This document shows, one piece after another, positions 1 through 7,651 of a DNA stretch of 32,711 bases. The notes below the pieces were generated by a model that made no database searches, had not been told where the DNA came from, and saw only the letters and a program-made list of their open reading frames with translations. The DNA comes from an uncultured Lachnospiraceae bacterium (lineage in GTDB: Bacteria > Bacillota > Clostridia > Lachnospirales > Lachnospiraceae). The position numbers and the translations under genes are program-made. The stretch is from contig CAJUDQ010000019.1 in assembly GCA_910585215.1 (NCBI GenBank), forward strand, positions 24,446 through 57,156, given 5' to 3'. Numbering within the stretch: the first letter of the stretch is position 1; every line of letters begins with the position of its first letter.

Positions 1-237
1 TAAGGAAGCACGCTGATGCGTGCGTAGGTCATCAAACAAAGTTTGACGACAGTTTGCCATAAGGAAGCACGCTGATGCGTGCATAAGTCATCAAACAAAG
101 TTTGACGACAGTTTAACCATAAGGAAGCACGCTGATGCGTGCATAAGTCATCAAACAAAGTTTGACGACAGTTTACCATAAGGAAGCACGCTGATGCGTG
201 CGTAGGTCATCAAACAAAGTTTGACGACAGTTTACTA
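1..237 (+). repeat. Tandem double-hairpin repeat, cluster A (4 units)
   Basis: Four nearly identical 59-60 bp units start at 1, 60, 120 and 179; the array may continue beyond the window edge. Each unit holds two inverted repeats: GCACGC-TGAT-GCGTGC, and GTCATCAAAC-AAA-GTTTGACGAC with one mismatch. Units differ mainly in the linker (GTAG or ATAA) and at the end (TTGCCA, TTAACCA, TTACCA, TTACTA). The same unit recurs at 8524-8712 and, degenerate, at 10445-10564, always in the same orientation. There is no open reading frame and no unique spacer. The last unit ends about 50 bp before the FHA gene, so it could lie in that gene's leader. Function unknown. Confidence 0.93.
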
Positions 238-288
238 TAAAACATTTATAGAAAAACAATGATAAATAATTTAAAAATGGAGAAAACT

Positions 289-2019
289 ATGAAGATAGAA
301 TATCGAAAAATATTTAATAGAAACTATGCTGTGATTTATGAGTATAATGTATTAGACTACAAAGAATGTTATAGAAGTAAAATGTTAAAAAGCAATAAAC
401 TTGACCATTTTCTTACCTATGATACACAAAATATAAATGGAGCTCTTCATTTTACTTATGATATTTCCTCAAAACAATCTATTTACAGCTTTTATGAAAA
501 CAGTGATATTGATTATGAAACGGTAAGACATTTAATTATGTCTTTAAAAGCGGCCTTTGATACTTTAAACAATTACCTTTTGGAACCAGATTATATTGTT
601 TTAGACCCAAAAATGATTTATATGAATATTGCAACAAAAGTGTTATATTTCTGCTATTGTCCCGCTGAAAAAAACAATTTTTACGAATCTTTAAACACTC
701 TGATATGCTATATCCTTTCAAAAATAAATCATGAGGATACAAATTGCATTATACTTGCTTATTCCCTTCAACAGCAGTCTATAAATACAAACTACACCTT
801 TGATGATTTAATGGAAATTTTAAATAAACAGGTATTTAATCATCAAAGCAGTCATATAAATCAAAAAGAGCAAATTCAAAAAAATGAGAATGAAGATATC
901 CATGACAACAGCATTTATCAAACTCAAAAAAACTCCGACACAATTCCTGAATATCAAAACTCCGAACCTTTTTCAGAGATATCAAAACACTTCTCAAAGA
1001 AAAATTTAAAATGGCATGTCATGATTTCTGTATGTATTTTCTTAGGAAGCCTTTCTGTAATATTATATTATGGTCTAATCCTCCAGACAATCTCGACTGA
1101 ACTTACAGTGATTTTCTCCGGTATGACAGCATTTGTATGTTTTGAACTGTTTACATACCTAAAAAGCAAACAGACAGATACATTAAAAAGAACTTCAAAG
1201 CTGTTTAAATCTGAAATATCCTCCTGCTCTCAATCAGTAAAAGCATCCTTTGAAAATAAAGAATATCCTGATATTGTAAAAAATCAAACTATAAAACCGC
1301 CAAAACATAATTTAAAGAGAAATAATGTAGAAGAAAATAATTTATGGGAAAGTGATTTAATACAAAACGACATAACAGAGAATAATTTATGGAAAAAGAA
1401 CTTATGGAAAAAAAATCTAACAGAAAATAATTTAAAGAAACATTGTTCAAAGAAAAATACTTCTACAGGGGAGAATACAATAAAAAACTATTCAACAGAA
1501 AGCTATTCAGCAGAATATTATCCAACAGACAATTATTCAACAGAAAGTCATTCAGCAGAATATTATCCAACGGAAAGTTATTTGACAGAAGGCTATCCGG
1601 CAGAAAATGATTTAACAAATGGTTCTTCAACGGACAACTATTCATCCGAAAGTATTTCAAACAAACATTGTTCAGAAAAACATTATTATGAAGATACCAT
1701 TATTCTTGGTTATCGAAGCAGTGAAAGCCTCCCCCGTCTTGTTTACACTGGAACAGACTTTGTCTCTGAAAATGAGCTTGTCAGCTTTCCATTTATAATT
1801 GGAAAAATGACAGACAATGTAAATATGACAATTGACAATCCCATGATAAGCCGTATTCATGCAAAAATATACTTAAAGGAAGGTCATTATTATATTGAGG
1901 ACATGAATTCTTCCAATGGAACCTACATTAATAATACTCTTATCCAGCCACATTCCCTGACTGAAATCAACACTGGAGATTATATCACCTTTTCACACCT
2001 TACCTATATATTTCAGTAA
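289..2019 (+). CDS. DUF6382/FHA-domain membrane protein with pentapeptide-repeat linker
   Basis: This is a membrane-anchored phosphothreonine-reader type protein of 576 residues. The N-terminal ~170 residues look like the DUF6382 domain often joined to FHA in Clostridia (from memory). Two hydrophobic segments lie at about 242-293. A hydrophilic N/S/Y/E-rich linker of 25 pentapeptide-length units follows (about 341-466). A clear C-terminal FHA domain occupies about 483-575, with the motif series FIIGK, SRIHA and NSSNGTYIN; these are the usual phosphopeptide-binding positions. I chose ATG 289 because GGAG at 279-282 is well spaced from it; ATGs at 259 and 277 lack such a site. A rhomboid protease gene follows after 85 bp. 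The partner is unknown; in related genomes such proteins can sit beside pilus or secretion genes, which cannot be checked here. Confidence 0.85.
   Translation: MKIEYRKIFNRNYAVIYEYNVLDYKECYRSKMLKSNKLDHFLTYDTQNINGALHFTYDISSKQSIYSFYENSDIDYETVRHLIMSLKAAFDTLNNYLLEPDYIVLDPKMIYMNIATKVLYFCYCPAEKNNFYESLNTLICYILSKINHEDTNCIILAYSLQQQSINTNYTFDDLMEILNKQVFNHQSSHINQKEQIQKNENEDIHDNSIYQTQKNSDTIPEYQNSEPFSEISKHFSKKNLKWHVMISVCIFLGSLSVILYYGLILQTISTELTVIFSGMTAFVCFELFTYLKSKQTDTLKRTSKLFKSEISSCSQSVKASFENKEYPDIVKNQTIKPPKHNLKRNNVEENNLWESDLIQNDITENNLWKKNLWKKNLTENNLKKHCSKKNTSTGENTIKNYSTESYSAEYYPTDNYSTESHSAEYYPTESYLTEGYPAENDLTNGSSTDNYSSESISNKHCSEKHYYEDTIILGYRSSESLPRLVYTGTDFVSENELVSFPFIIGKMTDNVNMTIDNPMISRIHAKIYLKEGHYYIEDMNSSNGTYINNTLIQPHSLTEINTGDYITFSHLTYIFQ
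1311..1685 (+). repeat. 15-bp tandem repeat array inside the FHA gene
   Basis: Twenty-five consecutive 15-bp units keep register from 1311 to 1685. The clearest are 1491-1685, of the type TTCAACAGAAAGCTA, TTCAGCAGAATATTA, TCCAACAGACAATTA. Because 15 is a multiple of 3, the array encodes a degenerate pentapeptide series (for example STESY-SAEYY-PTDNY-STESH-SAEYY-PTESY-LTEGY). It forms the linker between the membrane segments and the FHA domain and probably varies in copy number between strains. Confidence 0.9.
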
Positions 2020-2104
2020 AATTTTACTTGTTTTTTTTCTGATAATAAACTACACTAGAGTTTGGAACATATAATTTTATTTGATTTGATTATTTGGAGA
2101 AAAA

Positions 2105-3115
2105 ATGACTATTAATGAAGCAGCAAATTTATTTATAAGTAAAGGTTTTCGTTATGTAAAGGCAAATGTTTCAAATGTGTATGTTTTTTTGAAAACATCT
2201 GCGAATATGACTATGGATATCTGTCTGTTAATTGACAATACCAAAAGTACTTTTATTAATATTGATACACTTGGCAATTTATGCAGTGCTTTGGAACGGA
2301 AGTTTATATTCAATGGTTTTCGAAATGTATCCTCTTTTTTTATGATTTTTTCTAATAATGTAGAACGGGAAAAGGCACTTCTTATGCAACCATATCGTTT
2401 TTGGATTTTTGATACTTCAAAAAGCTGTCTTATGGTTTTTGAAAATCAGCCGGAAGATTATTATGGTCTGAAAAAAGATTTTGAAGAATTACTCTCCTCT
2501 GAACAGGAAACACAAAGCAAAATTTTTCGTCCTATAATAACAATATCGTTAATTGCAGTAAATATTATTGTATTCCTTATTATGACTTTTTCCGGTGGAA
2601 CAAACAATTCCCGTTATCTGTTAGAACACGGAGCTTCCTACTGGAAAGCAGTATATGAAGACCATGAATACTATCGCTTATTTACTTGCATGTTTCTTCA
2701 CTTTAATGGAGAGCATATTATGAACAATATGATTACACTTGCGTTTGTCGGAGCAGCTGTTGAAAAATTTCTAGGACCCTTTCGCTTCCTGTGTATTTAT
2801 ATTTTCAGCGGTCTGGGTGCTAGTATTTTGTCCTCTCTGTATTATATGCATAATTCACCCGATGTTATTACAGTCTCAGCCGGCGCCTCTGGTGCAGTAT
2901 TTGGAATATTAGGTGCACTCATTATTATCGCACTGATATCTAAAAATCACAGAAGAACTCTGAAACCCATGAATATACTGCTAATAGTAGTTCTTTCTAT
3001 CAGTAACGGATATCTCAGCAGCTCCATTGATAATGTAGCCCATATTGGCGGTTTATTGTTTGGTATTATTCTTACATTTATTTCTTGCCTATATACCAAA
3101 AATATACTAAAATAG
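2105..3115 (+). CDS. Rhomboid family intramembrane serine protease
   Basis: A 336-residue membrane protease that would cut transmembrane segments of other proteins inside the lipid bilayer. The first ~140 residues are a soluble cytoplasmic-type domain, as in the YqgP/GluP group. At least six hydrophobic segments follow. The catalytic serine is in GASGAVFG (Ser262), the catalytic histidine in AHIGG (His313), and the conserved H-x3-N feature is in GEHIMNN (His204, Asn208), so the enzyme looks active. GGAG lies just upstream of ATG 2105. The gene follows the FHA gene on the same strand after 85 bp without a clear terminator and may be co-transcribed. The substrate is unknown; the neighbouring single-pass or double-pass FHA protein is a candidate only by proximity. 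Confidence 0.9.
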   Translation: MTINEAANLFISKGFRYVKANVSNVYVFLKTSANMTMDICLLIDNTKSTFINIDTLGNLCSALERKFIFNGFRNVSSFFMIFSNNVEREKALLMQPYRFWIFDTSKSCLMVFENQPEDYYGLKKDFEELLSSEQETQSKIFRPIITISLIAVNIIVFLIMTFSGGTNNSRYLLEHGASYWKAVYEDHEYYRLFTCMFLHFNGEHIMNNMITLAFVGAAVEKFLGPFRFLCIYIFSGLGASILSSLYYMHNSPDVITVSAGASGAVFGILGALIIIALISKNHRRTLKPMNILLIVVLSISNGYLSSSIDNVAHIGGLLFGIILTFISCLYTKNILK

Positions 3116-3124
3116 AACAGAATC

Positions 3125-3149
3125 GTTTCGCAGCAATTTTCTGTGAAAC
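3125..3149 (+). terminator. Hairpin after rhomboid gene
   Basis: GTTTCGCAG and CTGTGAAAC pair over 9 bp with one G-U wobble and a 7-nt loop. No T-run follows, so it may be an RNA-stabilising or processing hairpin rather than a true terminator. Confidence 0.3.
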
Positions 3150-3181
3150 ATAAAATAATTTAAGGAAAGGCATTCAATCAT

Positions 3182-4168
3182 ATGAATATCAATATTTATT
3201 ATGGTGGACGAGGGATTATTGAAGACCCTACATTATATGTATTAGGAAAAATTGAGAATGTTTTAGATGAATTGCATGTAAAATACACAAGATATAATCT
3301 TTATGAATTAAAAAATACGATTACTACACTTCCTCAGACCTTAAAGGAATCTGACGGTGTTATATTAGCCGCCAGTGTTGAATGGATGGGATATGGCGGA
3401 TATCTTCAACAATTTCTTGACTCCTGCTGGCTATATGGAGATAAATCTAAAATAAGCAGTCTGTATATGAGCCCTGTAGTCATCTCCACCACTTATGGCG
3501 AGAAAGATTCCTATCTTATGCTTTCTAATGCATGGGAACTCCTTGGAGGTAAAGTATGTGAAGGCATCTGTGCTTATGTAGAGGATTCTATTGATTTTGA
3601 AGGAAATAATGAGTATGGTTTACTGATTGAAAAAAGAACAGAAAATCTTTATCGCGCAGTATCCAAAAAGCTAATAAGTTTTCCTTCCAGCAGCTACAGC
3701 ATTCGCCAAAATTATATTAATAATACATTAGAACTTACCCCACAAGAGGGTGAACAACTTTCAAAATATGTTTCAGATGATATCTATGTAAAAAAACAAA
3801 AGGAAGATATCGAAGAACTGGCATCCTTTTTTAAAGATATTCTGAAAAAACAGAATTATTCCGAAGATGAATTTATTTCTGCCTTTAAGGAAAATTATAA
3901 TCCTCAACCTGGATATTCCTGTGTCTATTCTTTTATTATTGAAGACCGAGAGAAAGAATTGACTGTGACAATAAATGGTATAACTATCAATGTTAGTTAT
4001 GAAAAGAATCCTTCTCCTGATATTACATTAAAGCTGAATTATGATACACTTGAAAATATTATATCAGGTCGTTCAACTTTCCAAAAAGCATTTATGACAG
4101 GAGAGATGTCATCCAAAGGAAATTTCAATACTATGAGAATGTTGGACCAGCTATTTCATTTTAACTAA
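3182..4168 (+). CDS. Flavodoxin-like reductase fused to an SCP2-like domain
   Basis: A 328-residue two-domain protein. Residues 1 to about 165 resemble NAD(P)H-dependent FMN reductases: a beta-strand start (MNINIYYGG), then DGVILAASVEWMGYGGYLQQFLD, the usual active-site-loop region of the flavodoxin fold, and PVVISTTYGEK. The last ~100 residues (TVTINGITINVSYEKNPSPDITLKL to the C-terminus) resemble the SCP2 sterol-carrier fold, a hydrophobic ligand pocket, including the typical ending GEMSSKGN. No signal peptide or membrane segment is visible, so it should be cytosolic. The likely role is a flavin-dependent oxidoreductase acting on, or regulated by, a lipid-like ligand; the substrate cannot be deduced. 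AAGGAAAGG lies 5' of ATG 3182. Confidence 0.7.
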   Translation: MNINIYYGGRGIIEDPTLYVLGKIENVLDELHVKYTRYNLYELKNTITTLPQTLKESDGVILAASVEWMGYGGYLQQFLDSCWLYGDKSKISSLYMSPVVISTTYGEKDSYLMLSNAWELLGGKVCEGICAYVEDSIDFEGNNEYGLLIEKRTENLYRAVSKKLISFPSSSYSIRQNYINNTLELTPQEGEQLSKYVSDDIYVKKQKEDIEELASFFKDILKKQNYSEDEFISAFKENYNPQPGYSCVYSFIIEDREKELTVTINGITINVSYEKNPSPDITLKLNYDTLENIISGRSTFQKAFMTGEMSSKGNFNTMRMLDQLFHFN

Positions 4169-4267
4169 AGCAAACAGAGTAACTCCCATAAGTTTATAAA
4201 AATTTTTCCTGCATTATACTATTTATATGTCACTATCCTTTCAAAAATCATATCACAGGAAATTATT

Positions 4268-4296
4268 TTGTGTAAATATTGAGTAATTTTTATAAA
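4268..4296 (+). promoter_or_regulatory. Possible promoter for HIT gene
   Basis: TTGTGT (4268-4273), a 17-bp gap, then TATAAA (4291-4296). It lies in the 214-bp gap before the HIT gene. The -35 element is weak, so this is tentative. Confidence 0.35.
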
Positions 4297-4382
4297 GTAA
4301 TTTTCTATGAAAGAATACACTATCTAAAGGGACTGTCAAAACGGCTTCCAATAAAAATAATTTTTTAGAAAAGAGGTAAAAA

Positions 4383-4799
4383 ATGAAAGAGGAAAATTGT
4401 ATTTTTTGTAAAATAGCTTCAGGTGAGATTCCATCTTACACTTTATACGAAGATAATCTGTTTAAAGTATTTCTTGATTTATCACCTACCTCTTTTGGAC
4501 ATGCTCTGCTGATTCCAAAAGAACATTATGCAAATCTTTTTGAACTTGACGATGATATCGCTTCAAAGGCGCTTATTCTGGCAAAAAAAGTTGCAACTGC
4601 CATGAAAGCATCTCTGCAGTGTGACGGTTTTAATCTGCTTCAAAACAACGGAGAAATTGCCGGACAAACCATGTTTCATTTTCACATTCATCTTATACCG
4701 CGATATAAAGATGATAATACAAAAATTATCTTTGACCACAAATCTTTAAAAGAAGAAGATGCAAAAACAATTCTTGATACCATTAAAAAATGCTTATAA
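4383..4799 (+). CDS. HIT family nucleotide hydrolase/transferase
   Basis: A 138-residue single-domain HIT protein, the usual length for the bacterial HinT/Hit branch. The metal-binding-like start CIFCKIASGEIPS and the histidine triad HFHIHLIP (His99, His101, His103) are intact. The middle histidine should be the nucleophile that attacks the alpha-phosphate of nucleotide phosphoramidates or dinucleotide polyphosphates. The protein should be cytosolic. AGAGGT precedes ATG 4383. It sits between the flavodoxin/SCP2 gene and murG on the same strand; these neighbours show no obvious pathway link. Confidence 0.93.
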   Translation: MKEENCIFCKIASGEIPSYTLYEDNLFKVFLDLSPTSFGHALLIPKEHYANLFELDDDIASKALILAKKVATAMKASLQCDGFNLLQNNGEIAGQTMFHFHIHLIPRYKDDNTKIIFDHKSLKEEDAKTILDTIKKCL

Positions 4800-4835
4800 A
4801 TAGTATAAAACAAGCATATAATATTATCTAAAGAA

Positions 4836-4878
4836 TTAGTCACTAAACCACTTCATACGGTAAGAGTTTGGTGACTAA
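4836..4878. promoter_or_regulatory. Inverted repeat in murG leader
   Basis: TTAGTCACTAAAC (4836-4848) pairs with GTTTGGTGACTAA (4866-4878) over 13 bp with one G-U pair and a 17-nt loop. It lies 31 bp before the murG start. No T-run follows, so an operator or leader-RNA hairpin is likelier than a terminator. A TATAAT at 4817-4822 just upstream could be a -10, which would place the hairpin at the 5' end of the murG mRNA. Confidence 0.5.
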
Positions 4879-4909
4879 ATCTTTAACTATCATGAAAGGA
4901 TATTTAATA

Positions 4910-5977
4910 ATGAAAAAAATACTATTAACAGGAGGGGGAACTGCTGGTCATGTCACTCCAAATATAGCGCTTCTCCCTGCATTGAAAAATATGGGCTATG
5001 AAATTAAATATATGGGGTCCTATGATGGTATTGAAAAAAAATTAATTGAAGAATTAAATATTGACTACATAGGTATTTCTTCTGGAAAATTAAGACGCTA
5101 TATGTCTGTAAAAAATTTTACAGACCCCTTTCGTGTAATAAAAGGATTTTCAGAAGCAAAAAAATTTATAAAAAAATACAGACCAGATGTTGTATTCTCT
5201 AAAGGTGGATTTGTCAGTGTTCCTGTGGTTTTGGCTGCCGATAAATACAAAATTCCAGTTATCATTCATGAATCAGACATGACACCGGGACTGGCCAATA
5301 AACTTGCCATTCCTCATGCCTACAAGGTGTGCCATAATTTTCCTGAAACCTCAAACTATCTTCCAAAGGGCAAATCTGTTTTAACCGGTTCCCCAATTCG
5401 TTCAGAACTTTTATCAGGAAACAAAACACGTGGATTATCGATGTGCCATTTTACTTCTGATAAACCAGTGATTATGGTAATTGGTGGAAGTCTTGGTGCT
5501 GCCTCTGTAAATGAAATCGTAAGAAAATCGCTGGATGAACTTTTAAAAAATTATCAGATAGTTCATCTATGCGGAAAAGGAAAATTAGAAGAAAGTCTTC
5601 AGGGGAAAAAAGGATATATTCAATTTGAATATATTAAGGATGAATTAAAAGATTTGTTTGCCATGGCACAAATTATCATTTCTCGCGCCGGTGCAAATGC
5701 CATATGTGAAATTCTTGCTCTCAAAAAACCAAATATTTTAATTCCTCTTTCTGCAAACGCCAGTAGAGGTGACCAGATACTAAATGCAGAATCCTTTAAA
5801 AAGCAGGGTTACAGTGAAGTATTGAAAGAAGAAGAATTAACACCTGATCTCCTGATTCATACTGTAAATAATGTATATAAAAATAAGATTCAATATATTC
5901 ATGCTATGGATTTATCACCTTCAAAAGACTCTATAAAATTAATTACTGACTTAATTAACGAAGCAGTAAATGTCTGA
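4910..5977 (+). CDS. murG: UDP-GlcNAc:lipid I N-acetylglucosaminyltransferase MurG
   Basis: This enzyme adds GlcNAc to undecaprenyl-pyrophosphoryl-MurNAc-pentapeptide, making lipid II on the inner face of the membrane. The 355-residue protein has the two-Rossmann GT-B form. Diagnostic segments are GGGTAGHVTPN (residues 8-18), FSKGGFVSVPVVLAA, IPVIIHESDMTPGLANK, TGSPIR, IGGSLGA and the UDP-GlcNAc site ISRAGANAICEILALKKPNILIPL. ATG 4910 is preferred over TTG 4868 and ATG 4892 because AAAGGA sits at 4895-4900 and the protein then begins MKKILLTGG, as family members do. The gene lies outside a cell-wall cluster and reads toward oriC. It could be the only copy or a paralogue. Confidence 0.93.
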   Translation: MKKILLTGGGTAGHVTPNIALLPALKNMGYEIKYMGSYDGIEKKLIEELNIDYIGISSGKLRRYMSVKNFTDPFRVIKGFSEAKKFIKKYRPDVVFSKGGFVSVPVVLAADKYKIPVIIHESDMTPGLANKLAIPHAYKVCHNFPETSNYLPKGKSVLTGSPIRSELLSGNKTRGLSMCHFTSDKPVIMVIGGSLGAASVNEIVRKSLDELLKNYQIVHLCGKGKLEESLQGKKGYIQFEYIKDELKDLFAMAQIIISRAGANAICEILALKKPNILIPLSANASRGDQILNAESFKKQGYSEVLKEEELTPDLLIHTVNNVYKNKIQYIHAMDLSPSKDSIKLITDLINEAVNV

Positions 5978-5996
5978 TAATACAGAAACTATCCAT

Positions 5997-6039
5997 AAAA
6001 AACAGTGTTGTATGATACTTAGACACAACACTGTTTTTT
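5997..6039. terminator. Bidirectional intrinsic terminator after murG
   Basis: AAAAAACAGTGTTGT pairs perfectly over 15 bp with ACAACACTGTTTTTT (5997-6011 and 6025-6039; 13-nt loop). The A-run on one side and T-run on the other allow it to stop transcription from both strands. Confidence 0.88.
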
Positions 6040-6134
6040 AGCAGATATATGTTTTTGACTGTTCTATCAAAAAGAAACTGCTTAACCTGAAAGAAATCGA
6101 ATTTGTTTTATATAAGGTCACATTATTCAAAAAT

Positions 6135-6183
6135 AATATGGAGCTGTCACATTCAAAAATATTTCCTGTGTCAACTCCATATT
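6135..6183. terminator. Hairpin ending the parAB-DUF4446 operon
   Basis: AATATGGAGCTGTCAC (6135-6150) pairs with GTGTCAACTCCATATT (6168-6183) with two mismatches. T-rich sequence follows on either strand. It lies just past the stop of the minus-strand DUF4446 gene and backs up the murG terminator in this convergent gap. Confidence 0.7.
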
Positions 6184-6204
6184 TTTATCTATTGGCCTTA
6201 TATT

Positions 6205-6723
6205 CTATTCACTTACTATCTGCATTGCCTGTTCCAATGCTTTCTTCTCCTCTGCACCAAGAGGAATATAGGATTCTCCGTTAATAATTTCCTTTATATA
6301 TGTATAACAACCCTCTCTGCTATGCATTGCATTCAACACAAAACCTGTATTTTTTCCATCCAGCATAACCAACGCAAAACTTAATTTTCCTCCCATTTCA
6401 TGAAAAGCATCATACTTTACAATCCCTGTCTTTTGAACAACTGATTTCATATTTTCAAACAGCACTTCAATATCCTTGAGATTCTTATTTGTATCCTCCA
6501 GCATTTTATCCATTTCACCAAATCGTTTCGTTATAAGTTCTTCCATAGATTCCATATCTTTCCCCTTCATAAACCCCTCATATTTTTCTGATAATTTCCC
6601 CAGTTTTATATTTAAAACAATTACCAGAACAAACAATATCATACATAAAAAGATTAAAGTCAAAATAAAAATCATAGGGTCAATATTGCCAATCCCCAAA
6701 GCATTTAAAATTTTACTGTTCAT
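6205..6723 (-). CDS. DUF4446 family membrane protein
   Basis: A 172-residue protein. It has one transmembrane segment near the N-terminus (about 17-40, PMIFILTLIFLCMILFVLV), a charged coiled-coil-prone stretch (about 45-100), and a conserved C-terminal part including VQKTGIVKYDAFHEMGGKLSFALVMLDGKNTGFVLN. That block is what I recognise as DUF4446, a family commonly found next to parB in Clostridia. The function is unknown. It starts 13 bp after the parB stop with GAGGT upstream of its ATG, so it is almost surely co-transcribed with parA and parB. A role linked to origin segregation or its membrane contact is inference from position. Confidence 0.85.
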   Translation of the reverse strand: MNSKILNALGIGNIDPMIFILTLIFLCMILFVLVIVLNIKLGKLSEKYEGFMKGKDMESMEELITKRFGEMDKMLEDTNKNLKDIEVLFENMKSVVQKTGIVKYDAFHEMGGKLSFALVMLDGKNTGFVLNAMHSREGCYTYIKEIINGESYIPLGAEEKKALEQAMQIVSE

Positions 6724-6736
6724 ATTTATACCTCAT

Positions 6737-7633
6737 TTATTCTTTTATTGATATCGATTTCATTAAATCCATAATTCGCTCCAAATCTTCATTTGAATAA
6801 TAATCAATTTCTATTTTCCCCTTATCCCTGCTTTTTCTTTTGATTGACACATTGCTTCCAAGTATCTCTTTAAAGTCATTTTCAAATTTCTCATAAATAA
6901 ATGTATCTGTATATTCTTCCTTTTCTTTCTTTTCTTTTGGATGATTCAATGCTTTTACTAATCTTTCTGTTTCTCTGACACTTAACTTTTCTTCAAAAAT
7001 TTTATTTGCAATAGTTATCTGTGTTTTTTCATCTTCAATAGCTAAAAGAGCTCTTCCATGACCACTGCTTATCATTTCGTCTACAATCATATTTTGTACT
7101 TCTTCTGGAAGATTTAAAAGCCGCATGGAATTTGTTACGGCTGTTCTGCTTTTACTTACTTTCTCAGCAATTTCATCCTGCTTTAAATTATATTCTTTTA
7201 TCAGACTTTTATACGCCAAAGCTTCTTCAACTGGATTTAAATCTTCTCTCTGAAGATTTTCTATTAATGCAATTTCCATTCTTTCTTCATCTGAATATTC
7301 TCTGATTATAACAGGTATTTCCTTTAATCCTGCGAGCTTTGCAGCCCTCCATCTTCTTTCACCTGCAATAATTTCATAATAATCTTCTTTTTTCTGAACA
7401 ATCAAAGGCTGAATTATTCCAAACTGTTTTATACTTTCAGACAGTTCTATTAAAGAATCTTCGTTAAAATTTTTCCTCGGCTGTGATTTATTTGGTTCTA
7501 CCTGAGATAATTTTACAAATACTTCCGCCTTTTCTTGGGTTGAATTTTCGTCTGTCTTCTCTTCTGTTTTTATATTTGCATTATTTGGAATAAGTAAATC
7601 GAGTCCTTTTCCCAAACCACTTTTTTTCGCCAT
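6737..7633 (-). CDS. parB: Chromosome-partitioning protein ParB (Spo0J)
   Basis: ParB binds parS, loads as a CTP-dependent clamp and spreads around the origin. It works with ParA and recruits SMC. This 298-residue protein shows the typical start KKSGLGKGLDLLI, the arginine-rich CTP-binding motif GERRWRAA (residues 91-98), the ENLQREDLNPVEEA box, and a helix-turn-helix (QDEIAEKVSKSRTAVTNSMRLL) that would contact parS. A C-terminal dimerisation region ends the protein. It begins 18 bp after the parA stop, with GGGAG upstream of its ATG. Three perfect parS sites lie in the window (8462, 10218, 10338). No second ParB-like (Noc) gene is seen. Confidence 0.96.
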   Translation of the reverse strand: MAKKSGLGKGLDLLIPNNANIKTEEKTDENSTQEKAEVFVKLSQVEPNKSQPRKNFNEDSLIELSESIKQFGIIQPLIVQKKEDYYEIIAGERRWRAAKLAGLKEIPVIIREYSDEERMEIALIENLQREDLNPVEEALAYKSLIKEYNLKQDEIAEKVSKSRTAVTNSMRLLNLPEEVQNMIVDEMISSGHGRALLAIEDEKTQITIANKIFEEKLSVRETERLVKALNHPKEKKEKEEYTDTFIYEKFENDFKEILGSNVSIKRKSRDKGKIEIDYYSNEDLERIMDLMKSISIKE

Positions 7634-7651
7634 ATTCTATCTCCCGCTTAA

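Noticed and set aside
1..237. Regularly spaced repeats looking like a CRISPR array
   Set aside because: The whole 59-60 bp unit repeats without unique spacers, and no cas gene is present.
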